From Erinaceus europaeus (taxonomy: Eukaryota; Chordata; Mammalia; Eulipotyphla; Erinaceidae): a stretch of DNA of 64,000 bases. Shown here one piece after another: positions 50,028-61,422 of the stretch. Each line of letters begins with the position of its first letter. Within the stretch, counting starts at the first letter, position 1. The notes beneath the pieces are model-generated. The model searched no databases and was not told the DNA's origin. It worked only from the letters and a program-made list of their open reading frames with translations. The position numbers and the translations under genes were made by a program. Location: contig NC_080168.1 in NCBI RefSeq assembly GCF_950295315.1, positions 62,705,838 through 62,769,837 of the forward strand. Direction: 5' to 3'.

Positions 50028-50606
50028 CTCTGCAAAGACTCACTTCTCTTGCAAAGTGAAGCTAATGCCTTTGGAACACAAGGTTCTCGTTTATAGGGAA
50101 TGAAAATCAATACTTAATTATCAGTCCTCCTGTTCCACTCTTACTGAAAATCAAGTTAATTCTTTCCTTAATGGCCCTCAACATCTTAATGCTGACACCA
50201 TTGTGACAGAAAGCAAGTTTCAGCAAATGTTACAGAATTTGATGATTTCTTATCATGCTCCTTTTATATCAGAATTTTATTATAATTAATTAATAATATG
50301 GGAGGGAGTGTGAATGAAACCAGATTAAATGCTAGAATCTTTGAACTTCCCCATTAAGTAAAGTTAAGAAACAAGCTTTGGAATTGGACAGCATGTCTCT
50401 GGTTGTGACTTGGGAATTCAAAATTTTTATATCTTTGGGGCATGCTTCCAACAGAAGAAGAAAACACAGCATCTTGCTGGCTGCTTTTTTCTGCATCTAA
50501 CTGACTTGTTTAGGCTGAAAAGTCAGAAGAAAGAACAAGCAGGTAGCAGAAAGCAGATGTGTGCATGGAAAGAAGTCACCAAGCTTGGCTAATTCCTGAG
50601 CTACCT
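50028..50606. other. No gene recognised
   Basis: A+T-rich sequence, nothing recognised. Confidence 0.45.
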
Positions 50607-50695
50607 TTATGTGATGATGGTGGTGGTGATGGTGGTGAGAATGGTGTTATAGTGGTGGTGATGGTGGTAGTGATGGTGGTGATGAGAATGGCAGT
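50607..50695. repeat. Imperfect (GGT/GAT)n tract
   Basis: GATGATGGTGGTGGTGATGG and similar units. Confidence 0.9.
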
Positions 50696-51548
50696 TGTCA
50701 GGAGGCAGGTGTGGCAGAGCTACAGGGCATTCTCTTCCTGGCTTGGTGTCCACTGTATCTGGAAGAGTTTTCTCTCAGGTTTTTTCCAAGGGGCTTTGAA
50801 TGGCTGAAAGTCAAAGAAGATTCAAAAGATTTCTTTCTGTGAATCACCACAAGCTTGATACTTCTGACCTGCTCAAACCCCTTTACTAGATTCCTGCCTA
50901 TTTGGATTCTCCTAGAGACCAGTCATGCCTCTCAACTCCTGATCTGACTTTTAGTCTCTCGTAATTTGAATATTTTGAATGTAAACACAAGTGCGAATAA
51001 AGAAAAGTCGCTTGAACCAGAAAGCCAAGCTTCTTTCTCAATGTACGTTGCTTTGGTATCTCCCGCCCTCCTCCGCCTTTCCTGGTTTTATAACTTAGAC
51101 TAGCAGTCCATTTGAACTTTGGATAATGCAAGCTTCCATACGTTCACACCAGAAAACATCTGGACCTTTGGAAGTAATCTGCCAAACAGAAATCAGCACT
51201 AACAGAAGTGCTTTATATTGCTATACAGAGCAGGACAACATGGAGGAGAGAGAACTGAGTGCTAATGAATTCTGCTCTGTCCCAGTGAGATGCCCCTCTC
51301 TTAAGTATTGCCAGAGTTTAGTGTTTATCGTCTGTTTTCTTTTTTCTTCTGATGTTTTTAAGTATGCAAACATTAACTTCATTGAGTTCCAATTTAGTGT
51401 CATTTAAGTTCATAAGAATATAACCAGATGTACGATTTTTTTAATGTTCATGATTCTATCAGGAACATATGTCAAGTTGCTCAACAGGAATGTTGCAAAA
51501 GTTCGTAAAAATAAAGTCACCTACTTTTCAAAATCATAGTTTTAAATA
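50696..51548. other. No gene recognised
   Basis: Nothing recognised up to the LINE-1 at 51549. Confidence 0.45.
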
Positions 51549-52710
51549 CAGTTTGAATTATTGGCAGAACTTTTTCCCCATCTAAATTTCATAGGCATCT
51601 TTAATGGTACGGATTCAATTGCCAGGAAGACTAAAACAAAAATAAACCAGTGGTACTATATCAAATTAAAAAGCTTCTGCACAGCAAAAGAAACCACTAC
51701 CCAAACCAAGAGACCCCTCACAGAATAGGAGAAGATCTTTACATGCCAAACATCAGACAAGAGGCTAATAACCAAAATATATAAAGAGCTCACCAAACTC
51801 AGCAGCAACAATAACAAAATGACCCCATCCAAAAATGGGGGGAAGATATTAACAGAATATTCACCAAAGAAGAGACCCAAAAGGCCAATAGACATACAAA
51901 TAAATGTTCCAAGTCATTGTCAGTGAAATACAAATAAAGACAATTAGATACCACTTCACTCCTTTGAGAATGTCATACATCAGAAAAGGTAGCAGCCACA
52001 AATGCTAGAGAGGTTGTGGGGACAAAGGAACCCTCTTGCACTGCTGGCAGGAATGTAAGTTGGTTTAACCCCTGTGGAGGGCAGTCTGGAGAACTCTCCG
52101 AAGGCTAGAAATGGACCTGCCCTATGACCCAGCAATTCCTCTCCTGGGGTATATCCTAAGGAAGCCAACACAACCATTCAAAATTATCTGTGTATACCTA
52201 TGTTCATAGCAGCACAATTTGTAATAACCAAAACCTAGAAGCAACCCAGGTACCCAACAAGAGGTGAGTGGTTAGGTAAGTTGTGGTCTATATACACAAT
52301 GGAATACTACTCAGCTATTAAGAATGATGAATTCACCTTCTTCACCTCATTTTGGATGGAGCTTGAAGGAATCCTGTTAAGTGAGATCATCCATAAAGAG
52401 AAGGATGAATATGGGATGATCTTACTCATAGACAGAAGTTGAAAGGTAAGAACAAAAGGAAAAACACAAAGCAGAACTTGGATTGGAGTTGGTGTACTGC
52501 ATCAAAGTAAAGGACACTGGGGTGGGGGTGCAGAGGGTGGAGGGCGGAGGGAAAGGAAGCATTCAGGTTATGGAACATAGCGGTGGAGGAGGAACAGGGG
52601 GGGGTAGGTTTAGAGTTTTATGTGGAAAACTGAGAAATGTCACACATGTACAAACTACTGTATTTTACTACTGACTATAAACTATCAATCCCCTCAATAC
52701 ATAAAAAAAA
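51549..52710 (+). mobile_element. LINE-1 3' end (short-3'-UTR type)
   Basis: A degraded ORF2 C-terminal region: the DNA for IKLKSFCTAKETTTQ at about 51660, the QKRPLTE-like and PIQKW-like parts, then TTGCACTGCTGGCAGGAATG and GGAATACTACTCAGCTATT. A 3' UTR of about 270 bp ends in ATAAAAAAAAA. The flanks 51511-51547 and 52711-52748 are about 80% alike and may be a long, aged target-site duplication. No intact frame. Confidence 0.87.
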
Positions 52711-52757
52711 AATCAAGTCATCTACTTTTTAAGATCTGAGTTTTAAAAGCTTACTTT

Positions 52758-53033
52758 TGGGGGATCTGGTGGTGGTGCACCAGGTTAAGCACACATAATT
52801 CAAAGTGCAAGGACCAGTGCAAGGATCCCTGTTTGAGCCTCCAGCTTCACAGTGGTGAAGCAGGTCTGCAGGTGTCTGTATTTCTCTTCCCCTTTCTGTC
52901 TTCCCTCCTCTCTCAATTTCTCTCTGTATTATACTAAAAAACTGGAAAACATGGCCTCTAGGAGCAGTGTAGGCACCAAGCCCCAGTGATAGCCCTGGAG
53001 GCAAATTAATAATAATAATAAATAAAATAAATA
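52758..53033 (+). repeat. SINE type A-long
   Basis: Head, shortened body and the extra module (GGCCTCTAGGAGCAGTG...GATAGCCCTGGAGG) with an (AAT)n tail. Confidence 0.87.
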
Positions 53034-53304
53034 TAGGGTCATATCCATAGATTTATTTGGGTTGGAATGTTCTAAAAAGATGATTTAGTCTGGTTTTAAT
53101 TATATATAAAATAAAAAGAAATTTCAGTACACTAGATCCAATAGAAGAGCTAAAATACAAATGTACTTCTGCCTTAGGTAACAGACATTTTATTAGGAAA
53201 AATATTAATGTTTCTTTGTGTGTGAGGTGTGCTTGCACATTTGGGGAAGATATAAAACTATACTGCTGAAACAACATTAGTTCTTTAAAACAATATTTCT
53301 GGGG

Positions 53305-53462
53305 GCGGGGAGGGTCATGGGCCATGTAACCTCAGAAGTGGTGCGATGGATAATGGATTTGCCCTGAAAGTATGAGGTTCCGATTTTAATCTCCAGCTTG
53401 AATGTGCCAGAGTGGCACTCTGGTTCTCTCCTTTCCTTCCTTTCTCTCATTAATAAATAAAT
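53305..53462 (+). repeat. SINE type D
   Basis: AACCTCAGAAGTGGTGCGAT, TATGAGGTTCCGATTTTAATC and an AATAAATAAATGAATA end. Confidence 0.65.
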
Positions 53463-53468
53463 GAATAG

Positions 53469-53815
53469 GGAGCTGGGCAGTAGCACAGAAGCACACATGG
53501 CTCGAAGTGGAAGAGCCGGCTTAAGGATTAGGGTTCGAGCCCCCAGCTCTGCTCCCCACCTGCAGGGGGTCGCTTCATGGGAGGTGAAGCAGGTCTGCAG
53601 TTGTCTATCTTTCTCTCCTCTCTGTCTTCCCCTCCTCTCTACATTTCTCTGTCTTATCCAACAACAATGATACCAAAAGCAACAAAGATAAACAACAAGG
53701 GCAGCAAAAGGGAAAAAATGGCCTCCAGGAGCAGTGGATTCGTAGTGCAGGCACTGAGCCCCAGAAATAACCCTGGAGTCAATAGACAAACAAACAAACA
53801 AACAAATAAAAAAAT
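53469..53815 (+). repeat. SINE type A-long
   Basis: Complete composite copy: head, body, CAACAACAATGATACC linker, extra module (GGCCTCCAGGAGCAGTGGAT...AATAACCCTGGAG) and an (AAAC)n tail. Confidence 0.9.
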
Positions 53816-54664
53816 ATTTGAGACAATTCAGGGTCATAAATGGATAGATGAAGCACAAATGTTCTGGACTAGAAAAGAGTCTTGCAGTAGTAAATGAGGA
53901 TGAAAGAGGGAACTTCTCTTAGAGAAGGTGGCATATGACTGTCCATTGGAAAACAAAACAGAGTTATGACCTGAAAAAAGGAAGCCAAGAAGTTCCAGAT
54001 GAGGATAGTACAAGTATGCATGAAAAATAAGAGGGAAAACTGGAAGAGTGAGGTGGCGTGGCATGCTAGATGAAAAGAGAGCTGCACAAACAGGAAACTG
54101 CATGACTGAAGCAACTGTAGAGCATTCTCACAGGTACCTTCCACTAAAATAGCCACCTCTGGTAACAGAGAATGGTCTGCTACCTCTTAAGAGTCCTGTC
54201 TCAATTTTAGTTAGGTCTAGTTTCTCCTTGTAGTGACCTAAATTACTTCTCATGTAACATCCACTAGCTTTGTTCAAGTCTAAGCTCTTATAGTCAAAGA
54301 GAACAAGAAAAGCTCTTCCACAAATGGCAGTTACTCAAATATTAAGATCAGTTCTCTCTTTCTCTTTCAGTTTTAACTGTGATTCATGGGGCAACCTGTC
54401 TCCCTTTCATTAATCTCTTGCTGTGCAAGCAGTTTCCGGCCCTTTCCCCAACCTGGTCACTGCACTGTGATAATCCCCCGTGAGATGAGACATGAGGCTG
54501 CATTAACAGGTGACCATGCAAATGGGCTGGTGAGTGGTGTGGGGGAAATGGGCACCATGCACCTGGTGTCTCAGTAGATATGGAAGAGGAAGAAGTCACA
54601 GAAACTCTCAAGACCTCTAGTTTCAGACAAGGTGATGTCCTTAGTTGGATATAAGGACGTCTTA
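53816..54664. other. No gene recognised
   Basis: No supported exon or repeat. Confidence 0.45.
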
Positions 54665-54818
54665 AGAAGCAGCTGGCTTCAAGGAAAGCTGCTGGTTTGG
54701 CACTGCACATTGCTTTCTGTGCATGAGGGCCTGGGAGTGATCCCCAGCACCATATGGGAACTCCACAGATGGTGGAGCAGTACACTGGTCCCTTTGTCTC
54801 TTAAAATATAGACTCACA
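54665..54818 (+). repeat. SINE type D
   Basis: GTGCATGAGGGCCTGGGAGT, then GATCCCCAGCACCATATGGG, as in type D. Confidence 0.65.
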
Positions 54819-55024
54819 GGGGGCTGGGTGCTGGCGTACCTGATGGAGTGCACATTACAGTGTGCAAGGACCTAAGTTCAAGTCCCCAGTCACCACCTAT
54901 AGGGGGAAAGCTTTGCAAGTGGTGAAGCAGGGCTGCCGGTGTCTCTCTTTCTCTCTCCTAAACTCCCCCTACCCTTTCAATTTCTGGCCCTCTAGCCAAT
55001 AAATGAAGATTATATATATATATG
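54819..55024 (+). repeat. SINE type B
   Basis: GGGGGCTGGGTGCTGGCGTAC head, body and CCAATAAATGAAGATTATATATA end. Confidence 0.9.
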
Positions 55025-55224
55025 ATACTTGGGTTATGGAGTTGCTACAATGGTATTATCACATATGAAAGCCTAATTTCATCTACCACACACAGATTAA
55101 AAAGAGAAAGAGGAGAAGCTTGTGAACCACTTGCATTTAGGGGACTGTATGAGGCAGCAGATCTAGAGGAGGAAGTGAAGTGAGGAGAAATGGTGTATGT
55201 AATGCAGGCAAGAGAGCTGGGGGT

Positions 55225-55528
55225 TGGGAGTCGGGCGGTAGCACAGTGAGTTAAGTGCACATGATGCAAAACGCAAGGACCGGCGTAAGGATCCAGGTTC
55301 AAGCCCCCAGCTCCCCACCTGCAGGGGAGTCACTTCACAGGTGGTGAAGCAGGTCTGCAGATGTCTATCTTTCTCTCCCCTCTCTGTCTTCCTTTCCTCT
55401 CTCCATTTCTCTCTGTCCTATCCAAGAACAATAACATCAATAACAACAATAATAATAACTACAACAATAAAACAACAAGGGCAACAAAAGGGAATAAATA
55501 AATATTAAAAATAATTATTTTAAAAAAG
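55225..55528 (+). repeat. SINE type A
   Basis: GGGAGTCGGGCGGTAGCACAG head to the AACAAGGGCAACAAAAGGG linker end and A-rich tail. Confidence 0.93.
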
Positions 55529-56248
55529 TATTTATATTAAGGACACAAATTTAATATGAATGTCCCCAGAGATAACTGAGTAATACATGACTGTACTGCT
55601 TCTCTCTCTCTCTCTCTCCAACCTTCCCCCACCCCCACCCCCACTTTTTAGACGTTTCTTTATTTTTCCTGGCAAGTGATTTGATGAGCCAAGTTGAATA
55701 GTTTGACAGGGCACTTTCTCACACAGGCAGGTAAACTGTGTAAAATGCTAGCATTTTTGCTGCTGCAGCATGATCAGGGCTCCTGAGAAACCAAGAGCAT
55801 TGCCTCAAAAAATCAGATTTGAATGGGCTCATGTTATGCCAGTCTGATTTCTGATTTAAGTCGTTCTTTATAAATCTAGATTTCCTTTGTTCACCATTCT
55901 GGCTACTTTTCCTTTATTATGTGCAGTGAATTAATGAGTAAATGTCTATCTGTCAAAAATATATTTCCTTGAAATAGCAAAACTTCAGCTCAGGGATTGA
56001 GAGTACTTATTAAGATTGCTTTTAGCATTTCAAACTTTCACTCAGTTGTACCTATTCAGCGGTTTTTGTGTGAGTTCAGTGAGGTAGAGCTTTTCTATCC
56101 ATGGCTAACTGAAGAAATAAGAGAAACACTGAGGCATTTGATGGAGAGAGAAAATTAGCATTTTCAAATAACCTCAAATATTCCTTATTAAAATAAATGA
56201 ACAAACATCCAAGAACAAAATCCTGCCATTTCCTATAGTGAACTATTT
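55529..56248. other. No gene recognised
   Basis: A (CT)n run at 55600-55619; otherwise A+T-rich with nothing recognised. Confidence 0.45.
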
Positions 56249-56550
56249 CTTTTTCTTTTTTTAATATTTATTTATTTCCTTTTTGTTGCCCTTGTTTTTT
56301 TATTGTTGTTGTAGTTATTATTGTTGTTGTTATTATTGTTGTTGATGTTGTTGGATAGGACAGAGAGAAATGGAGAGAGGAGAGGAAGACAGAGAGGGGG
56401 AGAGAAGGATAGACACCTGCAGACCTGCTTCACCACTTGTGTAGTGATTCCCCTACAGGTGGGGAGCCAGGAGATCAAACCGGGATACTTATGCCGGTCC
56501 TTGCACTTTGCACCACATGCGCTTAACCTGCTGCGCTACCGCCAGACTCC
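56249..56550 (-). repeat. SINE type A
   Basis: Minus-strand type A SINE, flanks AGTGAACTAT / AGTGAACCAT. Confidence 0.92.
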
Positions 56551-56591
56551 CAGTGAACCATGTCTACTGGAAATCTCTGAGGTACTATGAC

Positions 56592-56603
56592 ACACACACA
56601 CAG

Positions 56604-56654
<51 letters not shown>
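56592..56654. repeat. (CA)n microsatellite
   Basis: About 30 CA units with one interruption. Confidence 0.97.
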
Positions 56655-56656
<2 letters not shown>

Positions 56657-57120
56657 GCCACCAGTGCTGAGCAGTTAGCCACCCAGTTCCTGGTATCTGG
56701 GCTTTGGGCAGCTTCTACTTGGCCTCTGTCTGATAACCTCCTATTGTTTGTTCTTTAACTTAATTCAGGCAATCCTAGGGCTGGGAAGCCTTTGCTGCAT
56801 CACATGGGCAGGATAAGCAGGACTCAGACCCTGCACAGCCTGCTGTTGTCTCTGCTGGAAGGCCAGTGCCCTGCATGGGGCCTGGCACTCAGGTGCTCCA
56901 GAATGTCTGTTGACTGAATGAGGCTCTAACAAACCCACCTGGATGCAGGAAATGGCAAAGGAATCTTGGGGCCTGCAGTGATTTTTATTTAGAGTCATGT
57001 TTACAATTTCAAGGATATTTTGGTCAGTGTGTTGAAAATGGCCCTCAGTTCACTTGGATAGTGTCGCCATCTGCACAATCCAGTTTTGTGTTGGTACCAT
57101 ACCACATTGAAGGAAGCTTA
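56655..57120. other. No gene recognised
   Basis: No supported exon or repeat. Confidence 0.45.
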
Positions 57121-57129
57121 GTATTATGG

Positions 57130-57210
57130 TATCTATCTATCTATCTATCTATCTATCTCCTTCCCTCCCTTACTACTCCTTCCCTCCCTTACCTCTCTAT
57201 CTCTGTCTCT
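57130..57210. repeat. (TATC)n and CCTT-rich simple repeat
   Basis: About seven TATC units followed by TCCCTCCCTTACTACTCC-like sequence. Confidence 0.95.
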
Positions 57211-57226
57211 CTATCTCAATGTTTCT

Positions 57227-57459
57227 TTTCGTTTTAAAAGTTTTTTAAACTTAATTTATTTTATAGGATAAAGAGAAGTTGAGAGGGAAGGGTATAGAGA
57301 GGAAGAGGGGGAGAGAGACAGAGAGAGGCAGAGAGACACCTGTAGTACTGCTTCACTACTTGTGAAGCTTTCCGCCTGCAGGTGGGGCACAGGGGCTTGA
57401 ACCTGGGTCCTTGTACATGGTAATATGTGCACTTAGCCAGGTGTGCCACTGCCTGACCC
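57227..57459 (-). repeat. SINE type B
   Basis: Minus-strand type B SINE flanked by the perfect 16-bp duplication CTATCTCAATGTTTCT at 57211-57226 and 57460-57475. Confidence 0.94.
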
Positions 57460-57475
57460 CTATCTCAATGTTTCT

Positions 57476-58978
57476 CTCTGGAAAAAAAGAAAAGGAGAGA
57501 AATTGAGCCTGAGAGATATTCTGGTTCTAATTCTTGGAGTCTGTGAAGTTTAATTCCAGTGACTTTTCAGAAGTAACACTAAGATGTTGAGCTGGGGGGA
57601 TAATGTTGGAGTATATGGGAGTCATTGAGGGAGAAAGAAACAGACAGTCAGTGGGAGAGCTATCAGAGAGGAAGAAGCCAGTGGAGCATGGTGACAAAGG
57701 AAGAGGGTGCATCAAAAAGGCAGGGAGGTGGGGCATGTGGCCTGTGTCAGTGCTGCCAGAGGGAACAAGAAAAGAAGGATCTTCTGAGTGCACTGGGATT
57801 CCACTGGGTGAGGAGGCTGGTGGGTGGGAGGTGGGAGGCGGGAGGATCCCCCTCCCAGCTCTCTTCCTGCCTCACTGGCTGTCCCCTCTGTTTCCATGTC
57901 TGACCCCTCTAATCCTCCACTAGCCCCAAGGTCCCTACAGCTCAGGGCTTGCTATCGCCATCTCTGCATAGATACAGGCCCTCTATGAGCTCACTTTACC
58001 CCAAATGCTTATTCACAGGGTCTCTGGGTGACACTCTGGCACTGAATTCCAGCTCAGCCTTTCCAGATGCCATCCAGGGTGCTTGACCATGAATTGAAGC
58101 CAAGTCTAGAACAAGACTGTTCTACAACCCTATCCTGTGCTCTAAGCAAACCATGTCCACTCTCTTCTGGGTGGGTGTTCCTTGTGGAGTTCATTTTCAG
58201 AAACACATAGGAGAATGAGATGTGAGAGGCTGGGACAGTGGACAAGAGCAGATGGCAGAATCTAAGGCCTTGGGAGGAAGGATCAGAGCTCAGAGTGTGT
58301 CTGTTAAACAGGAAGCATGACTACATTAGTCTGCTAGGACTGCCCTGAAAAAGTAACTCAGGCAGGTTACACAGACTTAAATGACTGGGGCACGCTGTCT
58401 TACTGTCTCGGAGGCTAGTCTGTGGTCAGCACTGGTGGGGTGTTTTTCTGTAGGCTCCCTGCTTGATGTATGTATGGGTGACCACCTTTTCTCTGTCTGA
58501 ATGTGACTCTTCTTCAATATGTCTCTATGTCTCCATCTCCTTTTATAAAGACAACCAGTCATCTGGATTTGGACCCATCTTATGGCCTTGTTTTATCTTC
58601 TTATTTCTGCAAAGAGCCTGTTTCTCAATACAGTTCCATCCTGAGGCACTGGGGCTGGGGAGTAGGACTTGAATATGTAAACTGGGAAGTCCAGTCCATA
58701 CCAATGACCAAATGCAGAATGTGGCTCAGTTAGAAGGAAGAGACTTAGCAAACAAGCTCTTTATTCATCAGATGAGGTTGCTCTGTAAGTGTGCAAATTG
58801 GGCAGAAAAAGTTCCCGAGGTCCCTGAGAACATTATGCTGAGGGCATTAGTGGGGTAGCGGAACAAAACACAGATGCACACGCCCATGGTATAAAAATAG
58901 GACTGCAACTGACCTTGTGAGGTAACTCAGCAGTTCTGCTTTGCAGTGGTCAGTCAGTAGTGACTAGTCTGGCTCCTG
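57476..58978. other. No gene recognised
   Basis: About 1.5 kb without a young repeat. Several frames exist on both strands (for example 57527-57923), but none has recognisable content or splice support. Confidence 0.4.
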
Positions 58979-58990
58979 TATATTATTTCT

Positions 58991-59179
58991 TGTACTTATT
59001 TACTGGATAGAGACATAAATCAAGTGGGGGGAGAGGTCGAGATGAAAAGAGACAACTGCAGCTCTGCGTCACTGTTTATGAAACATTCCCCCTGCAGGTG
59101 GGGATCAGGGGCTTGAACCCAGGCCTTGTACATGGTAATGTGTGTGCTCTACCAAGTGTGACACTTCCCTCCAACCTCA
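58991..59179 (-). repeat. SINE type B abutting a solo LTR
   Basis: Minus-strand type B SINE. Its target-site duplication is TATATTATTTCT at 58979-58990 and 59180-59191, extending to TTGT if the first bases of the LTR are counted. Confidence 0.88.
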
Positions 59180-59191
59180 TATATTATTTCT

Positions 59192-59545
59192 TGTTGGTAT
59201 GCTTCTAAATTCTGCTTCTAAGACCCCTTCTGTTTCATTGGTTTAATCCCCCCTGCATAACACTGTATTCTATTTACATAACCACTGTTAACTAAGCACC
59301 ACCCTACCTCCAGGGCATTGGTTTAATCCTCATTGTTTTGCATGCTTTTTCCTTCTCCCCACTCCCTAACCTACGTACATCCTCTTCGGACCTGACTCTT
59401 CTGCCTCAGGATATATAAGGACAGGATTGTGTTTAGAGATAGCTTAGATTGCGCTGCATTCCACATGAATAAAGCCTGAACTGTGAACCACTCAGCCATG
59501 AGTCCCTGGTCGTCTCTCTCTCCCGCCCGCGAAGCTAGCCCGACA
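59192..59545 (+). mobile_element. Solo LTR, class II ERV-like, family 1 (copy 2)
   Basis: A 354-bp LTR starting TGTTGGTATGCTTCTAAATT and ending CCCGACA, with the perfect 6-bp duplication ATTTCT at 59186-59191 and 59546-59551. A TATATAAGGACAGG promoter-like box lies near 59412 and a GAATAAAGCC signal near 59468. Same family as 47565-47932. Confidence 0.92.
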
Positions 59546-59551
59546 ATTTCT

Positions 59552-59820
59552 CAATTCCAATTATTCAGTTTCATAAAAAGTGTTTCTAAACACTGTACAT
59601 GGTTAAAAACTGAAAAGGTTTTCTTTAAAAGTAAGTTCATATCAGGACTCTGTCTACCAACATGAATATGAACAATGTAATCATTCATTCTTTACTTAAC
59701 GAGTTTGCATCAAGTGCTGACCCTATGCCATGCACTAAGACAGACATGAGCAGTGAGTCAGCAAAATTCATCCTCGTGTAGTCGATTTTCAGCTAGGAAG
59801 CCAGATCTCCCCTCCCCCCC

Positions 59821-59862
<42 letters not shown>

Positions 59863-60249
59863 GGTGTAGGCCTGTGAAGATCAGGCTGACACTATTTTAG
59901 GCAGTGTGGTCTGGGAAGGGCTTTTAGAGAAAGAATATCCAAGGAAAGACTTGGTGGAATCCATTGTAATAGCCATGATCACGGAACATAATTACATTCC
60001 CAACATTTCCTTGACAGCCATAGCATCTAGTCTTTAAGACAAATCAATTTTACTAAAGAGGAAACTGAGGCTCAGGGAGGACAAGTAACTTTTGCCCAGT
60101 CACTTACAACTAGTAGCACATTGAGATTGCTTCCATTTTTGCTGGGAAAAGCAAGGATGCAAGGAATAGCTTTGCATGTGTTTACCTGTGTACACATGCA
60201 GGGAGTTCTCTTGGACCAGAAGTGGACCAGTTAGGATGGGGCTGGGCAG
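59552..60249. other. No gene recognised; (CA)n inside
   Basis: (CA)n at 59824-59860; otherwise no supported feature. Confidence 0.5.
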
Positions 60250-60259
60250 GGATATCTGA

Positions 60260-60391
60260 TTGTTTGTTTGTTTGTTTGTTTACCAGAGCACTTCTCAGCT
60301 CTGGTTTGTGGTGGTTCAGGGGACTGAACCTGGGCCTTAGGAGGCTCAGGCATGAGAGTCTTTGCAGAAACATTACGCTATCTACCCCCTC
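60260..60391 (-). repeat. SINE type D
   Basis: Minus-strand type D copy with a (GTTT)n tail at the left, flanked by GGGATATCTG on both sides. Confidence 0.82.
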
Positions 60392-60682
60392 GGGATATCT
60401 GTTCTCTACCAGTGTAAATATATGGTTAAACAGTTTTCCAACTCTATACTCCAAAGCATATGCAAAATGTAAAGGCAAAGATGATGAATTTGGCATAAAG
60501 TATAAATATTCTAACTGGCAGGATGTACAACAAACCAAGCTAAAACATCTTGTAAAGCTTTCCACTCCTATCCAGTATATGTAAAATTTAGAACAACAAC
60601 ACAAACAAACAACAACAAAACCCCCAACCCTCCAAGCCCTATGTTTGCCTTCTGTAACTAGCTCATAAAGTAATGAAGAGGT

Positions 60683-60876
60683 AGAGCCAGCTGGTGGTGC
60701 ACCTGGTTGAGTGTACTTCCTACCATGCTCAAGGACCTGAGTTTAAGCCTCCAGGTCCCACCTGCAGAGGGAAAGCTTCACACATGGCGAAGCAGGTCTG
60801 CAGGTTTCTCTCTGTCTCCTTCTTTCTCACCCCCTTCCTCCCAATTTCTGTCTCTATCCAATAAATAAGTAAATGG
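60683..60876 (+). repeat. SINE type B
   Basis: CTGGTGGTGCACCTGGTTGAG head, GAAAGCTTCACACATGGCGA body and AATAAATAAGTAAATG tail. Confidence 0.9.
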
Positions 60877-61244
60877 AGAGGTCAGAGAACACTTCTGCTT
60901 TTGTGGCCTGTCTTAGCCTAAAAAGTTGTTTGGGAGGGTGGACACTTGCCTTCAGGTGGCTCTTCAGGGATGTGCAGCTGGCAGCAGTGGGGCTTAGAGC
61001 AGAGGTGCTCTGTTATGTTTTCTGCAGAGGATCTTCCCAGCTGGCAGCAGGCAGGAGAGCTTTCTGGGCAGCCGGCAGCCACTCCAGGGACTCAGATCTG
61101 TCCCCTCCTTGCTTGCCCCCCAGAGACAACCTCATTTTGGCAAAATGGATGTTCAAGTAGTCATGAGTGTAAACAACACAAGGATGCCCTTGTTAAGGCT
61201 GATCCTATAAAGGTTTGCTAATTCCTCTTTAATATTTTCATTAT

Positions 61245-61422
61245 GGGGCCAGGATATGGTACACTTGGTTGAGCGCCCATGTTATCATGGGCAAGGACTT
61301 GTGTTCAAGCCCCTGGTCCCCATCTGTGGGGAGGAAGCTTCACAAATGGCTTCTCCTTCTCTACTTCCATTTTTACCTCTCAGTTTCTGTCTCTAACCAG
61401 AATAAATTAAAAATAAAAGAAT
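61245..61422 (+). repeat. SINE type B, shortened
   Basis: GGGGCCAGGATATGGTACAC head and GTTCAAGCCCCTGGTCCCC, but the CTGCAGGTGTC segment of the body is deleted. Confidence 0.87.

Noticed and set aside
53277..53858. 193-codon minus-strand frame
   Set aside because: It is mostly the reverse strand of the SINEs at 53305-53815; the protein similarity seen is only SINE to SINE.
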